Shown: positions 34,852-42,882 of the stretch, piece after piece | How positions within the stretch are numbered: the stretch's first letter is position 1 | Layout of the letters: each line of letters opens with the position of its first letter | DNA from: Pedobacter sp. W3I1 | Lineage (GTDB): Bacteria > Bacteroidota > Bacteroidia > Sphingobacteriales > Sphingobacteriaceae | Direction: 5' to 3' | DNA length: 64,000 nt | Assembly: GCF_030816015.1 (NCBI RefSeq) | Contig: NZ_JAUSXN010000001.1 | Coordinates: 4,712,001 to 4,776,000 of the forward strand | Position numbers and translations under genes: made by a program | The notes under the pieces: generated by a model | Told to the model about the DNA's origin: nothing | Seen by the model: the letters and a program-made list of their open reading frames with translations, nothing else | The model's database searches: none

Positions 34852-35689
34852 TTTTAGAGGGGTGTCCGCAGGAGGGGGTGTTTAACCTGATCTGTTTTTC
34901 TCAACACCATAGTGTGTAGATATGCAAAGAAAATACCTTAGATGGTCTAAATTATTTTGAAAATCAAGTTCCTGTTCTCTTCGGTTACGAAAGCCCTGCT
35001 ATCACTACAATCTTTTTGTGATTGTCAGTCTGAGCGGAGTCGAAGCCCCTGCAACAAAAAGTATTTTCGTTCTATCAGGTTTATTTAACTTCGGTCCGTG
35101 GTGCTTCGGCAAAAAACCTAACGCTAAAATATTGAAGTCTTGCTACGCTCCCGCCCTATTAGGCTTCAGAAGTTAATCTGCGCGAAATTCAAGGATATCA
35201 CCTGGCTGGCAATCTAAAGCCTTACAAATCGCCTCTAATGTTTCCAAACGAACTGCCTTTGCTTTGCCTGTTTTAGAGGGGTGTCCGCAGGACGGGGTGT
35301 TTAACCTGATCTGTTTTTCTCAACACCATAGCGTGTAGATATGCAAAGAAAATACCTTAGATGGTCTAAATTATTTTGAAAATCAAGGTCCTGTTCTCTT
35401 CGGTTACGAAAGCCCTGCTATCACTACAATCTTTTTGTGATTGTCAGTCTGAGCGGAGTCGAAGACCCTGCAACAAAAAGTATTTTCGTTCTATCCGGTT
35501 TGTTTAACTTCGGTCCGTGGTGCTTCGGCAAAAAACCTAACGCTAAACTATTGAAGTCTTGCTACGCTCCTGCCCTATTAGGCTTCAGAAGTTAATCTGC
35601 GCGGAATTCAAGGATATCACCTGGCTGGCAATCTAAAGCCTTACAAATCGCCTCTAATGTTTCCAAACGAACAGCCTTTGCTTTGCCTG
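34852..35689. repeat. 419-bp tandem duplication
   Basis: 34852-35270 is repeated at 35271-35689 with an offset of exactly 419 bp and only about 10 single-base differences by eye (roughly 97% identity). Each copy starts TTTTAGAGGGGTGTCCGCAGG, includes a diverged form of the 1809-type repeat (CTATCACTACAATC, CGTTCTATC), and ends with the 3' end of the XRE gene. The second copy joins the intact gene. Confidence 0.9.
35173..35270 (-). pseudogene. Duplicated 3' fragment of the XRE regulator
   Basis: About 32 codons matching the C-terminus of the gene at 35592 (KAVRLETLEAICKALDCQ and ILEFRAD before the stop). It is cut off where the tandem copy begins. It has no start and is a by-product of the duplication. 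Confidence 0.8.
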
Positions 35690-35798
35690 TTTTAAGTATA
35701 GATAAATTAGACATCGTAATCCCTACGCGCTCACTTAATTCGGTTAACGACATTTTACGCCTGGCCAACATCACATCTAAATTTACAATTATGGGCAT
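35592..35798 (-). CDS. Small XRE/YozG-like transcriptional regulator
   Basis: 68 aa, a single Cro/C1 helix-turn-helix: MSLTELSERVGITMSNLSIL holds the HTH, and KAKAVRLETLEAICKALDC the remaining helices. Proteins of this size are usually encoded beside DUF2975 membrane proteins, as here (4 bp after the last). They may control the membrane proteins, but the signal is unknown. Its 3' end is part of the tandem duplication. Confidence 0.88.
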   Translation of the reverse strand: MPIIVNLDVMLARRKMSLTELSERVGITMSNLSILKTGKAKAVRLETLEAICKALDCQPGDILEFRAD

Positions 35799-35802
35799 GG
35801 GT

Positions 35803-36621
35803 TTATATCGTTAAATCGTTTTCTTGTTTAATTAACACCGCATCCTTAATAACTTTGAACAGGATGATAATGATGATGCCTATTCCGACGTTTGGAAAGT
35901 TTACAGATCCCCCAAAATTAAATTGAAGATCAGCTCCTCCTTGATTCGAAAACCCGCCAATTAATGCCTTTGTTTCTAAGCAAACAGCAGGTATAATATT
36001 CCCGTTTATGAACATGCATGCCAATTCAAATAACTCTACAGAAATCAGTAATATGCCAATTAAAGAAATTAATTTAAAACTTCTCTTACAGAGAAAATCT
36101 CCTGTGAGATAAATATTAACTAATTTGATCAAAAGAACCAATAAAAGTATTACAACATAAATACGAATTTGAGCGTAAAAGAACCAAAATGCATTGTCAA
36201 TATTGCTTTTAGAATGAAATTTTAAAAATACCGGACCACTCATTCTTAAACCATTATCAACAGTAATTTCATTTTCTTTATCAAGGACTACTAAAGTATT
36301 TGTAACCTTCCTGATTACAGCAGAATTATTTAGTGTTTCTCTATCAGATTTATAATAATCAGGATGAATCGTCTTTGACCGCGTTTCAAAATTTCCATTT
36401 TTGTACCATATGGAAGTATCGGGAATGGAAATACTTAAAGACATTGGCAAATAAATACCCGGCCCACCTATATCGCCCATTGCCCCACCACCCGGCATTG
36501 ACATATAACGTTTCGTATTAAAAAGATATGAACCCAGATCCATTACACAAGTAAAAGACACAAAACAGATGAGAAGCATTAAAAATACTCTTATCACCCT
36601 TGCAAGTATTTTATATTTCAT
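35803..36621 (-). CDS. DUF2975 membrane protein, 272 aa
   Basis: Third and longest of three tandem DUF2975-like genes. Four hydrophobic segments (about residues 8-30, 145-165, 185-205, 240-262) with an extra extracytoplasmic loop of about 110 residues between the first two. It ends KQENDLTI, the same as the other two. The XRE regulator follows by 4 bp. No enzyme motif is seen. Confidence 0.78.
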   Translation of the reverse strand: MKYKILARVIRVFLMLLICFVSFTCVMDLGSYLFNTKRYMSMPGGGAMGDIGGPGIYLPMSLSISIPDTSIWYKNGNFETRSKTIHPDYYKSDRETLNNSAVIRKVTNTLVVLDKENEITVDNGLRMSGPVFLKFHSKSNIDNAFWFFYAQIRIYVVILLLVLLIKLVNIYLTGDFLCKRSFKLISLIGILLISVELFELACMFINGNIIPAVCLETKALIGGFSNQGGADLQFNFGGSVNFPNVGIGIIIIILFKVIKDAVLIKQENDLTI

Positions 36622-36623
36622 GA

Positions 36624-37211
36624 TTATATCGTTAGATCGTTTTCTTGTTTGATTCTTCTTGTGTATTCCACAAACTGAAAGGCCACACTGGCTATTACAA
36701 TGAGTCCCATAGGATAAAGACTGGAGAAACCATGAGTATGGTCGTGTTTGAATGCGCCACCTGTTAGGTTACCAACATAATTATCCATCAGTGCCATCCC
36801 TGTCAAACTGATCGCAAAAAACAAAAACACAACGATAACCAGTAGCTGGTAAACATTCTGCTCTTCCAACTTATAAATATTGATCAGTTTAAACTTGATG
36901 GCCAATAAAATGGCGGCAGCTAGTGTGAGGTAAAAAACTACGCTGCCACCACCATCGTTAAACATTTGGTTTTCCAATATGATGGATTCTATAAGGCTAG
37001 GTTTTATCTGAATTACGCCTATTTCACTATTGGTAAAATGAAATCCTCTTACATTAACCATGCTGGCCGGTAAATGCCTAGCAACATTAATATTTAGAAT
37101 ACCTTTATTGTAATCTATTATGGCATAAATACAGTGCGTTAAGGCTGAAACCAGGGCATAAACAATCAAGCTATAAGCAATGTTCCTTAAAATTTTTACA
37201 GTATTACTCAT
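36624..37211 (-). CDS. DUF2975 membrane protein, 195 aa
   Basis: Second of the three. Four hydrophobic segments in the DUF2975 pattern (about residues 8-30, 90-108, 120-140, 165-182). It ends RRIKQENDLTI and is 2 bp from its neighbours on each side, so all three are translated from one mRNA. Confidence 0.8.
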   Translation of the reverse strand: MSNTVKILRNIAYSLIVYALVSALTHCIYAIIDYNKGILNINVARHLPASMVNVRGFHFTNSEIGVIQIKPSLIESIILENQMFNDGGGSVVFYLTLAAAILLAIKFKLINIYKLEEQNVYQLLVIVVFLFFAISLTGMALMDNYVGNLTGGAFKHDHTHGFSSLYPMGLIVIASVAFQFVEYTRRIKQENDLTI

Positions 37212-37213
37212 GC

Positions 37214-37783
37214 TTATATCGTTAAATCATTTTCTTGTTGAACTTCTATCCCTTTGTTTACAACCTGTACAATTATAAAAAGTACAACAGCCATAAAGAA
37301 CCATACATCAGCGCCATCCATATTTAACGAGTGGAGGTTAGCAACCCCAACACCTTTTTCAGTTAACCAAATGGTAAACTTATACCCTAAATGGGCAAAA
37401 AAACCTATTCCAAGCACCAAAAAAGCCTGCATCAAAATAAAATGCTTCAATTCTAAACTGAATGGCCGAGAAATACTGAGCTTTTTATCGATAAATAATT
37501 TCACAATTAAATAGAACATGATTGCTTTTAGCACTGCAACAATAATCATAACGAGTGTAATGACCATGAAATACCCCTGATCAAATTTATAAACGCTTGA
37601 CAAATAACCTTCTCTATCCCAAAAATTCCGCATCCCGTGTGGGTTTATAAACGATGTAATAATTGTATTAACAATTATCCCACCTGCTTCGACACACAGA
37701 CCAATAAAGATGATCCAGGAAAGTACCTGTAACCCTTTTAAAATCTGATTGGTTGTTATTTTAATTTCCATAATTACATACAA
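37214..37783 (-). CDS. DUF2975 membrane protein, 189 aa
   Basis: First gene of the operon. Four hydrophobic segments (about residues 15-40, 75-100, 112-135, 155-175), ending VQQENDLTI. It starts MYVIMEIKITTNQILKG; the second Met (MEIKITT) is an alternative start. Upstream lies a possible relic of a fourth member. Confidence 0.78.
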   Translation of the reverse strand: MYVIMEIKITTNQILKGLQVLSWIIFIGLCVEAGGIIVNTIITSFINPHGMRNFWDREGYLSSVYKFDQGYFMVITLVMIIVAVLKAIMFYLIVKLFIDKKLSISRPFSLELKHFILMQAFLVLGIGFFAHLGYKFTIWLTEKGVGVANLHSLNMDGADVWFFMAVVLFIIVQVVNKGIEVQQENDLTI

Positions 37784-37816
37784 GTTAAAATGTAATGCCT
37801 GAGGTTACTTCACTGT

Positions 37817-37876
37817 TTAAATAATTACGCTGTTTTCTTGTTCGATTTTTATCCTTTCAACCTGACAAAAATTATA
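37817..37876 (-). pseudogene. Possible relic of a fourth DUF2975 C-terminus
   Basis: A 19-codon frame ends QVERIKIEQENSVII and stop, resembling the RRIKQENDLTI endings downstream, and shares the TTTTCTTGTT string with them. An in-frame stop precedes it. The match is short and may be chance. The rest of the 37877-38179 gap is AT-rich and shows nothing else. Confidence 0.35.
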
Positions 37877-38179
37877 TTATCAAAAACACCCTACAATAGG
37901 GGCTTTTGTTATTGGCTTTAAAATAGTCGAAAAATTAAGAAAGGTCATATTTATTTAATCATTTATAGCACAAACATAAAAAATAATTTATTATTATTCA
38001 AAATATTTTTATCGATTTACAATAAATAAATATTGCAATACAACTATAATGACATGTATTACAAAAACTTTGTCAAAAACTTTCTTGGAATGATTTTTGT
38101 TGTAAGTAAAAGTATAAAAAACATGTGCAAACAGTAACATTTTCAGCATTTTATCCTTTCGGATTGCCATACAATTTCG

Positions 38180-38187
38180 TAACTTTG
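38180..38187 (+). promoter_or_regulatory. -7 element of the sigma factor gene
   Basis: TAACTTTG matches TAnnTTTG, 37 bp before the ATG. TTG at 38164-38166 is only 13 bp upstream, too close for the normal -33, so this half is uncertain. Confidence 0.55.
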
Positions 38188-38224
38188 CACACTTCAATAA
38201 TTAAAGAGCACACAAAACGTATAA

Positions 38225-39085
38225 ATGAGACAACTCAAGATAACGCAATCCATAACCAACCGTGAAAGTCAGTCGTTAGATAAATACCTACACGAAATTG
38301 GTAAAGTAGATTTAATAACAGCAGAAGAGGAAGTAATTTTAGCAAGGAAGATTCGTGAGGGTGATCAGGCTGCATTAGAGCGATTAACTAAAACCAACTT
38401 GCGTTTCGTTGTATCTGTTGCAAAACAATATCAAAATCAAGGTTTAACTTTAGGTGATTTAATCAATGAAGGTAACTTAGGTTTAATTAAAGCGGCAAAA
38501 CGTTTTGATGAGACTAAAGGTTTCAAATTCATTTCTTATGCCGTTTGGTGGATTCGTCAGTCTATTTTGCAGGCTATTGCCGAGCAAAGCCGTATTGTTC
38601 GTCTGCCATTAAACCAGGTAGGTTCGTTAAGCAAAATCAGTAAAGCTTTCTCTAAATTAGAGCAAGAATTCGAACGTGAACCTTCTCCTGAAGAACTAGC
38701 TGATATTTTAGAAACCACGGTTGATAAAATTTCGGATACGTTAAGTAACTCTGGCCGCCACGTATCAATGGATGCTCCTTTTGTTCAAGGTGAAGAAAAT
38801 ACATTATTAGATGTATTAGAAAACCACGAACCCAATACAGATAGCTCGTTGATTAATGAATCTTTATCAGAAGAAATTAAACGTTCTTTATCTACTTTAA
38901 CTGAAAGAGAAAGAGAAATTATCGTATTATTCTTCGGCTTAGGTTCTAATCATCCTCTTTCTCTGGAAGAAATTGGTGAAAAATTTAATTTAACACGTGA
39001 ACGTGTTCGTCAGATTAAAGATAAAGCGTTACAACGTTTACGTCATACTTCAAGAAGTAAAATCTTAAAATCTTATTTAGGATAA
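38225..39085 (+). CDS. rpoD: Primary sigma factor RpoD (short Bacteroidota type)
   Basis: 286 aa, the Bacteroidota housekeeping sigma that lacks region 1.1. Region 1.2 starts LDKYLHEIGKVDLITAEEE, region 2 includes LGDLINEGNLGLIKAAKRF and FKFISYAVWWIRQSI, region 3 follows RIVRLPLNQV, and region 4 ends LTRERVRQIKDKALQRLRH. All core-binding and DNA-binding parts are present. Monocistronic with its own promoter and terminator. It directs recognition of the TAnnTTTG elements seen through the window. Confidence 0.96.
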   Translation: MRQLKITQSITNRESQSLDKYLHEIGKVDLITAEEEVILARKIREGDQAALERLTKTNLRFVVSVAKQYQNQGLTLGDLINEGNLGLIKAAKRFDETKGFKFISYAVWWIRQSILQAIAEQSRIVRLPLNQVGSLSKISKAFSKLEQEFEREPSPEELADILETTVDKISDTLSNSGRHVSMDAPFVQGEENTLLDVLENHEPNTDSSLINESLSEEIKRSLSTLTEREREIIVLFFGLGSNHPLSLEEIGEKFNLTRERVRQIKDKALQRLRHTSRSKILKSYLG

Positions 39086-39111
39086 TTATTTTCAAGATTG
39101 ATACAGTTATT

Positions 39112-39138
39112 AAAGATCGGCAAATGCCGGTCTTTTTT
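39112..39138 (+). terminator. Rho-independent terminator after rpoD
   Basis: AAAGATCGGCA (39112-39122) pairs with TGCCGGTCTTT (39125-39135), one wobble, loop AA, then a T run. It lies 26 bp past the stop. Confidence 0.88.
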
Positions 39139-39164
39139 TGTTTATTGGATCTCTTTGCGCAGGT

Positions 39165-39519
39165 AAAAGATCATGAAACAAGTTTAGGATGACGACTGCC
39201 CCTAACTGATGCGCCATGCAGCTCCGATAGCTGTCGGATTTATTCAGCATCTTTTCCAACTCACTAAAAGATCCTGAAACAAGTTCAGGATGACGACCGT
39301 CATAACTTGATGCGCCATGCTGACCTGTAGCGTAGCGGAAGAGCTACGTAGTAAACTTATTTCAGCATCTTACCTTTCAACAACCCAGATTAAAAAATCC
39401 TGAAACAAGTTCAGGATGACGATTGCCCTAACCCGACGCGTCATGCTGAATTTATTTCAGCATCTATCTTATAAAAACAACTTAAGTTTAAAAGATCTTT
39501 AAACAAGTTCAGGATGAGG
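39165..39519. repeat. Array of REP-like units with nested palindromes
   Basis: At least four A-type units (GATCCTGAAACAAGTTCAGG and variants, at about 39169, 39270, 39397 and 39492) alternate with three B-type units (ATGCTGAA..TTCAGCATCT). In the first two B units the loop is replaced by another hairpin (CCGATAGCTGTCGG; GTAGC..GAGCTAC). It fills most of the rpoD to AMP-nucleosidase gap. Confidence 0.8.
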
Positions 39520-39529
39520 GTTTTATCGT

Positions 39530-40393
39530 TTAAAACAACAAGTGCTTTACTGTCAACCCGTTGTTGATTAACTGTTTCAACGAATCGATACCAATTCTTA
39601 AGTGTGTTTCTACATATTTTTCGGTTACGCTGCTATCGCTTTCTGCAGTTTTAACGCCCTCAGGGATCATCGGTTGATCAGAAACTAAAAGCAATGCGCC
39701 TGCTGGGATTTTGTTTGCAAAGGCCGTCGTAAAAATCGTAGCTGTTTCCATATCTACAGCCATCGCCCTTAAAGTTTTCAAGTACTTTTTAAACTCTTTG
39801 TCGTGCTCCCAAACCCTGCGATTGGTGGTATAACAGGTTCCGGTCCAATAATCCCTACCGTGATCGCGTATGGTTGTAGAAATCGCTTTCTGTAAGGCGA
39901 AAGCTGGCAAGGCAGGCACTTCTGCCGGAAGATAATCATTTGAAGTACCTTCTCCCCTAATTGCAGCAATAGGTAAAATTAAATCGCCCAACTGGTTTTT
40001 CTTCTTCAAACCACCACATTTACCTAAAAACAAAACCGCTTTAGGTTTAATAGCCGTTAATAAATCCATCATGGTTGCTGCCAATGGGCTTCCCATACCA
40101 AAATTGATAATTGTAATACCATTTGCAGTAACACTTTGCATAGGCTTATCTAAACCCATAACCGGTGCATTATCGTGCCACTCTGAAAACATGGTTACAT
40201 ACTTACTGAAATTAGTTAACAGAATATAATCGCCAAACTGATCTAACGGTCTGCCAGTATAACGTGGCAACCAGTTTTTAACAATTTCATCTTTCGATTT
40301 TAATCCCGATTTAACCGGAGATTCTACCTCTTTTACTTTTTTCGATTTCTCTACTATTTCCTCGTCTTTTTTTACGTCTTTTTCTTCGTTCAT
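39530..40393 (-). CDS. AMP nucleosidase
   Basis: It probably cleaves AMP to adenine and ribose 5-phosphate. 287 aa: a Lys/Glu-rich tail (residues 1-40), then the PNP/UDP phosphorylase fold with IINFGMGSPLAATMMDLL, VLFLGKCGGLKKKNQLGD, CYTTNRRVWEHD and AVDMETATIFTTAFAN. The long-form Amn of E. coli has a different N-terminus; this is the short Bacteroidota type. A plain nucleoside phosphorylase is the alternative. It lies upstream of no other gene on its strand, separated from clpX by a terminator. Confidence 0.85.
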   Translation of the reverse strand: MNEEKDVKKDEEIVEKSKKVKEVESPVKSGLKSKDEIVKNWLPRYTGRPLDQFGDYILLTNFSKYVTMFSEWHDNAPVMGLDKPMQSVTANGITIINFGMGSPLAATMMDLLTAIKPKAVLFLGKCGGLKKKNQLGDLILPIAAIRGEGTSNDYLPAEVPALPAFALQKAISTTIRDHGRDYWTGTCYTTNRRVWEHDKEFKKYLKTLRAMAVDMETATIFTTAFANKIPAGALLLVSDQPMIPEGVKTAESDSSVTEKYVETHLRIGIDSLKQLINNGLTVKHLLF

Positions 40394-40441
40394 ATTCTTT
40401 TAGTTTTGAGCATAGCGCTTAGCGTTAACAAATACTGTATT

Positions 40442-40475
40442 AAAAAAAAATCCCCCCGCTTTCGCGAGAGGATTT
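40442..40475 (-). terminator. Rho-independent terminator after clpX
   Basis: On the minus strand AATCCTCTCGC pairs with GCGGGGGGATT (two wobbles) around GAAA, then nine T. It begins only 6 bp past the clpX stop and ends the tig-clpP-clpX transcript. Confidence 0.88.
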
Positions 40476-40481
40476 GAATTT

Positions 40482-41720
40482 TTAAGCGACCTGTAGTTTT
40501 TTAAAATCGGCCTTTTCAAATTTTTCTATCGCATAATCGAGATCGATGTGCAATTCCTTGACATCCGTCTGCGTTGGTGTATCAAACATCGCATCCAACA
40601 TAATTGCTTCGCAGATTGATCTTAAACCACGGGCGCCCAGTTTATATTCCATTGCTTTGTCCACAATAAAATCTAAAACGTCATCTTCAAAAATCAACTT
40701 CACATCTTCATAAGCGAAAAGCTTCACATATTGCTTGATCAATGAGTTTTTAGGCGCTGTTAAAATGTTTCTTAACGATTCTTTATCCAATGGGTTTAAA
40801 TGAGAAAGAACTGGTATACGACCAATTAATTCTGGAATTAATCCAAAAGATTTTAAATCCTGAGGTGTAATATACTTATAAAGATTTTTAAGATCTAAAA
40901 CTGCCTCATCTTTCTTTACTTTATAACCTACGGCCTGCGTGCGTAAACGATTGGCAATTTTGCGTTCAATACCATCAAATGCTCCACCACAGATAAACAG
41001 AATATTATTCGTGTTAACCGGGATCATTTTCTGATCTGGGTGCTTACGTCCGCCCTGAGGTGGAACGTTTACCACCGTACCTTCTAAAATTTTCAATAAT
41101 GCCTGCTGAACCCCTTCTCCTGACACATCACGTGTAATGGATGGGTTATCACTTTTACGTGCTACTTTATCTACCTCATCAATATACACAATGCCACGTT
41201 CGGCAGCGGTTACATCATAATCGGCAGCCTGAAGCAAGCGTGTTAAAATACTTTCAACATCTTCACCTACATAACCTGCTTCTGTTAAAACAGTTGCATC
41301 GCAGATACAGAATGGCACATGCAAAATTTTCGCAATAGTTTTGGCCAAAAGTGTTTTACCAGTACCTGTTTCGCCTACTAACATGATATTTGATTTTTCA
41401 ATCTCGATCTCGTCTTTATCAACTTTTTGATTTAAACGTTTGTAGTGGTTGTAAACAGCAACAGATAATACCTTTTTAGCATCATCCTGACCAATAACAT
41501 ACTGATCAATATGTTGTTTAATTTCAAGAGGCTTTAATAAGTTTATCGCCTCTTGAATATTTTTTGTCCCTTTGGTCCCTAATTCTTGCGCAAGCAATTG
41601 ATTGGCCTGGGTTACACATTTATCGCAGATAAATGCATCCATGCCTTCAATCAACATTAACGTTTCGTGCTTGCCAGAATGGCAGAATGAGCAACGGGAT
41701 TCTTTATTTTGTTTCGCCAT
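40482..41720 (-). CDS. clpX: ATP-dependent Clp protease ATPase subunit ClpX
   Basis: It unfolds tagged proteins and feeds them to ClpP. 412 aa from MAKQNKES. The zinc finger is complete (C10, C13, C32, C35). Walker A GETGTGKT is at 116-123; IVYIDEVDKVA and the pore loop GYVGED follow. I start at 41720, not at the longer ORF start, because the N-terminal zinc domain begins there; this gives a 17-bp overlap with the 3' end of clpP, typical of coupled genes. Confidence 0.95.
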   Translation of the reverse strand: MAKQNKESRCSFCHSGKHETLMLIEGMDAFICDKCVTQANQLLAQELGTKGTKNIQEAINLLKPLEIKQHIDQYVIGQDDAKKVLSVAVYNHYKRLNQKVDKDEIEIEKSNIMLVGETGTGKTLLAKTIAKILHVPFCICDATVLTEAGYVGEDVESILTRLLQAADYDVTAAERGIVYIDEVDKVARKSDNPSITRDVSGEGVQQALLKILEGTVVNVPPQGGRKHPDQKMIPVNTNNILFICGGAFDGIERKIANRLRTQAVGYKVKKDEAVLDLKNLYKYITPQDLKSFGLIPELIGRIPVLSHLNPLDKESLRNILTAPKNSLIKQYVKLFAYEDVKLIFEDDVLDFIVDKAMEYKLGARGLRSICEAIMLDAMFDTPTQTDVKELHIDLDYAIEKFEKADFKKLQVA

Positions 41721-42411
41721 CTTTTTTTGCGTTTCTCGATAACACTTCATCAACCATACCAAATCCTTTTGCCTCCTCAGCTGTCATCCAGTAATCGCGA
41801 TCTGAAGCTTTCTCTACCCAATCATATGTTTGACCAGAGTGCTCTGAAATAATATCGTATAATTCTTTTTTCAACTTCAACATCTCTCTTAAGTTGATCT
41901 CCATATCAGATGCCACACCTTGTGCACCTCCTGATGGCTGGTGAATCATTACTCTTGAGTGAGGTAATGCAGCACGTTTTCCTTTCGCGCCTGCTACCAA
42001 TAAAACTGCCCCCATTGATGCGGCCATACCGGTACAAATTGTAGCTACATCTGGCTGTATATATTGCATGGTGTCGTAAATACCTAAACCTGCATAAACC
42101 GAGCCACCTGGAGAGTTAATGTAAATCTGAATATCTCTATCCGCATCAGTTGATTGCAAAAACAACAACTGCGCCTGGATAATGTTTGCATTCTGATCGT
42201 AAATGGCATCACCTAAAAAGATAATACGATCCATCATCAACCTGGAGAAAACATCCATTTGCGCTACGTTCAACTGGCGTTCTTCAATGATATATGGTGT
42301 CATGCTCTTAGGATCCAGATTAGCCTGAGCAATAAATTTATCTACATGTAAACCGCCAATTCCCTGATGTTTAACGGCAAATTTTCTGAATTCTTGTGAA
42401 TCTATGTTCAT
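41704..42411 (-). CDS. clpP: ATP-dependent Clp protease proteolytic subunit ClpP
   Basis: The serine peptidase barrel of the ClpXP protease. 235 aa; the catalytic triad is Ser132 in GMAASMGA, His157 in MIHQPSGG and Asp206 in SDRDYWM. The N-terminal extension of about 40 residues before IIEERQLNV is longer than in E. coli and is common in Bacteroidota. The gene lies 58 bp after the four-helix-bundle gene and overlaps clpX. Confidence 0.96.
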   Translation of the reverse strand: MNIDSQEFRKFAVKHQGIGGLHVDKFIAQANLDPKSMTPYIIEERQLNVAQMDVFSRLMMDRIIFLGDAIYDQNANIIQAQLLFLQSTDADRDIQIYINSPGGSVYAGLGIYDTMQYIQPDVATICTGMAASMGAVLLVAGAKGKRAALPHSRVMIHQPSGGAQGVASDMEINLREMLKLKKELYDIISEHSGQTYDWVEKASDRDYWMTAEEAKGFGMVDEVLSRNAKKDGETK

Positions 42412-42420
42412 GGTTATAGA

Positions 42421-42450
42421 GTTTGGCGTTTTGCGATAAGCGTGTTAGAG
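42421..42450. repeat. CGC-type heptad arm, left
   Basis: GTTTGGC, GTTTTGC, GATAAGC and GTGTTAG follow each other with 7-nt spacing. It is complementary in type to 42861-42882 on the other side of the four-helix-bundle gene. Confidence 0.5.
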
Positions 42451-42469
42451 CCTAAACCAAATACGCAAG

Positions 42470-42829
42470 TTATTTTAATAAATATTTCCTGAAGTTGGTT
42501 AATTTCCGTGCCAATTTATCCAATTCTTCCAGATAATCATTCAGTTCTGTGTCAGAAATATATTTTCGCCGCTCTAAAACTACTAAAATATTTGCATTCT
42601 CGAAGACAGATCGATGTGCAATGTTCAGATAATGAGCGAATTCCTTATTGGAAATAGAGCCTGAGCCCTCGGCAATATTATTGGATATGCTAAGAGCAGC
42701 CCCATTGAGCTGCTCTGCAAATCTGTATTTTTTATTAACTGACAATCGGTCAGCTATATCAAGTAGTTTATCAGTTAATGTTATTGATAACTGCCAAACT
42801 TCGAGCGATTGAAATTTAAATTGAGCCAT
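42470..42829 (-). CDS. Four-helix-bundle protein (S23 family)
   Basis: 119 aa from MAQFKFQSLEVWQLS. The family signature of 23S rRNA intervening-sequence proteins is clear: FQSLEVWQLS, RFAEQLNGAALSISNNIAEG and FAHYLNIAHRSVFE. The start was set at 42829, avoiding an upstream hydrophobic extension that would run into the heptad arm. It lies between tig and clpP on the same strand. The family is frequent in Bacteroidota and its function is unclear. Confidence 0.88.
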   Translation of the reverse strand: MAQFKFQSLEVWQLSITLTDKLLDIADRLSVNKKYRFAEQLNGAALSISNNIAEGSGSISNKEFAHYLNIAHRSVFENANILVVLERRKYISDTELNDYLEELDKLARKLTNFRKYLLK

Positions 42830-42860
42830 AACTAAATATAGGAATAGCACAATCATTTTC

Positions 42861-42882
42861 AAAACGCCTTACGCCAAACGCT
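42861..42882. repeat. CGC-type heptad arm, right
   Basis: AAAACGC, CTTACGC and CAAACGC units, the inverted counterpart of the left arm at 42421. It sits right after the tig stop. Confidence 0.5.

Noticed and set aside
38009..38197. 62-codon minus-strand ORF before rpoD
   Set aside because: AT-rich, overlaps the rpoD promoter, no recognisable pattern.
39165..39519. CRISPR array
   Set aside because: Repeats are palindromic, of two types, irregularly spaced and variable; no cas gene is present.
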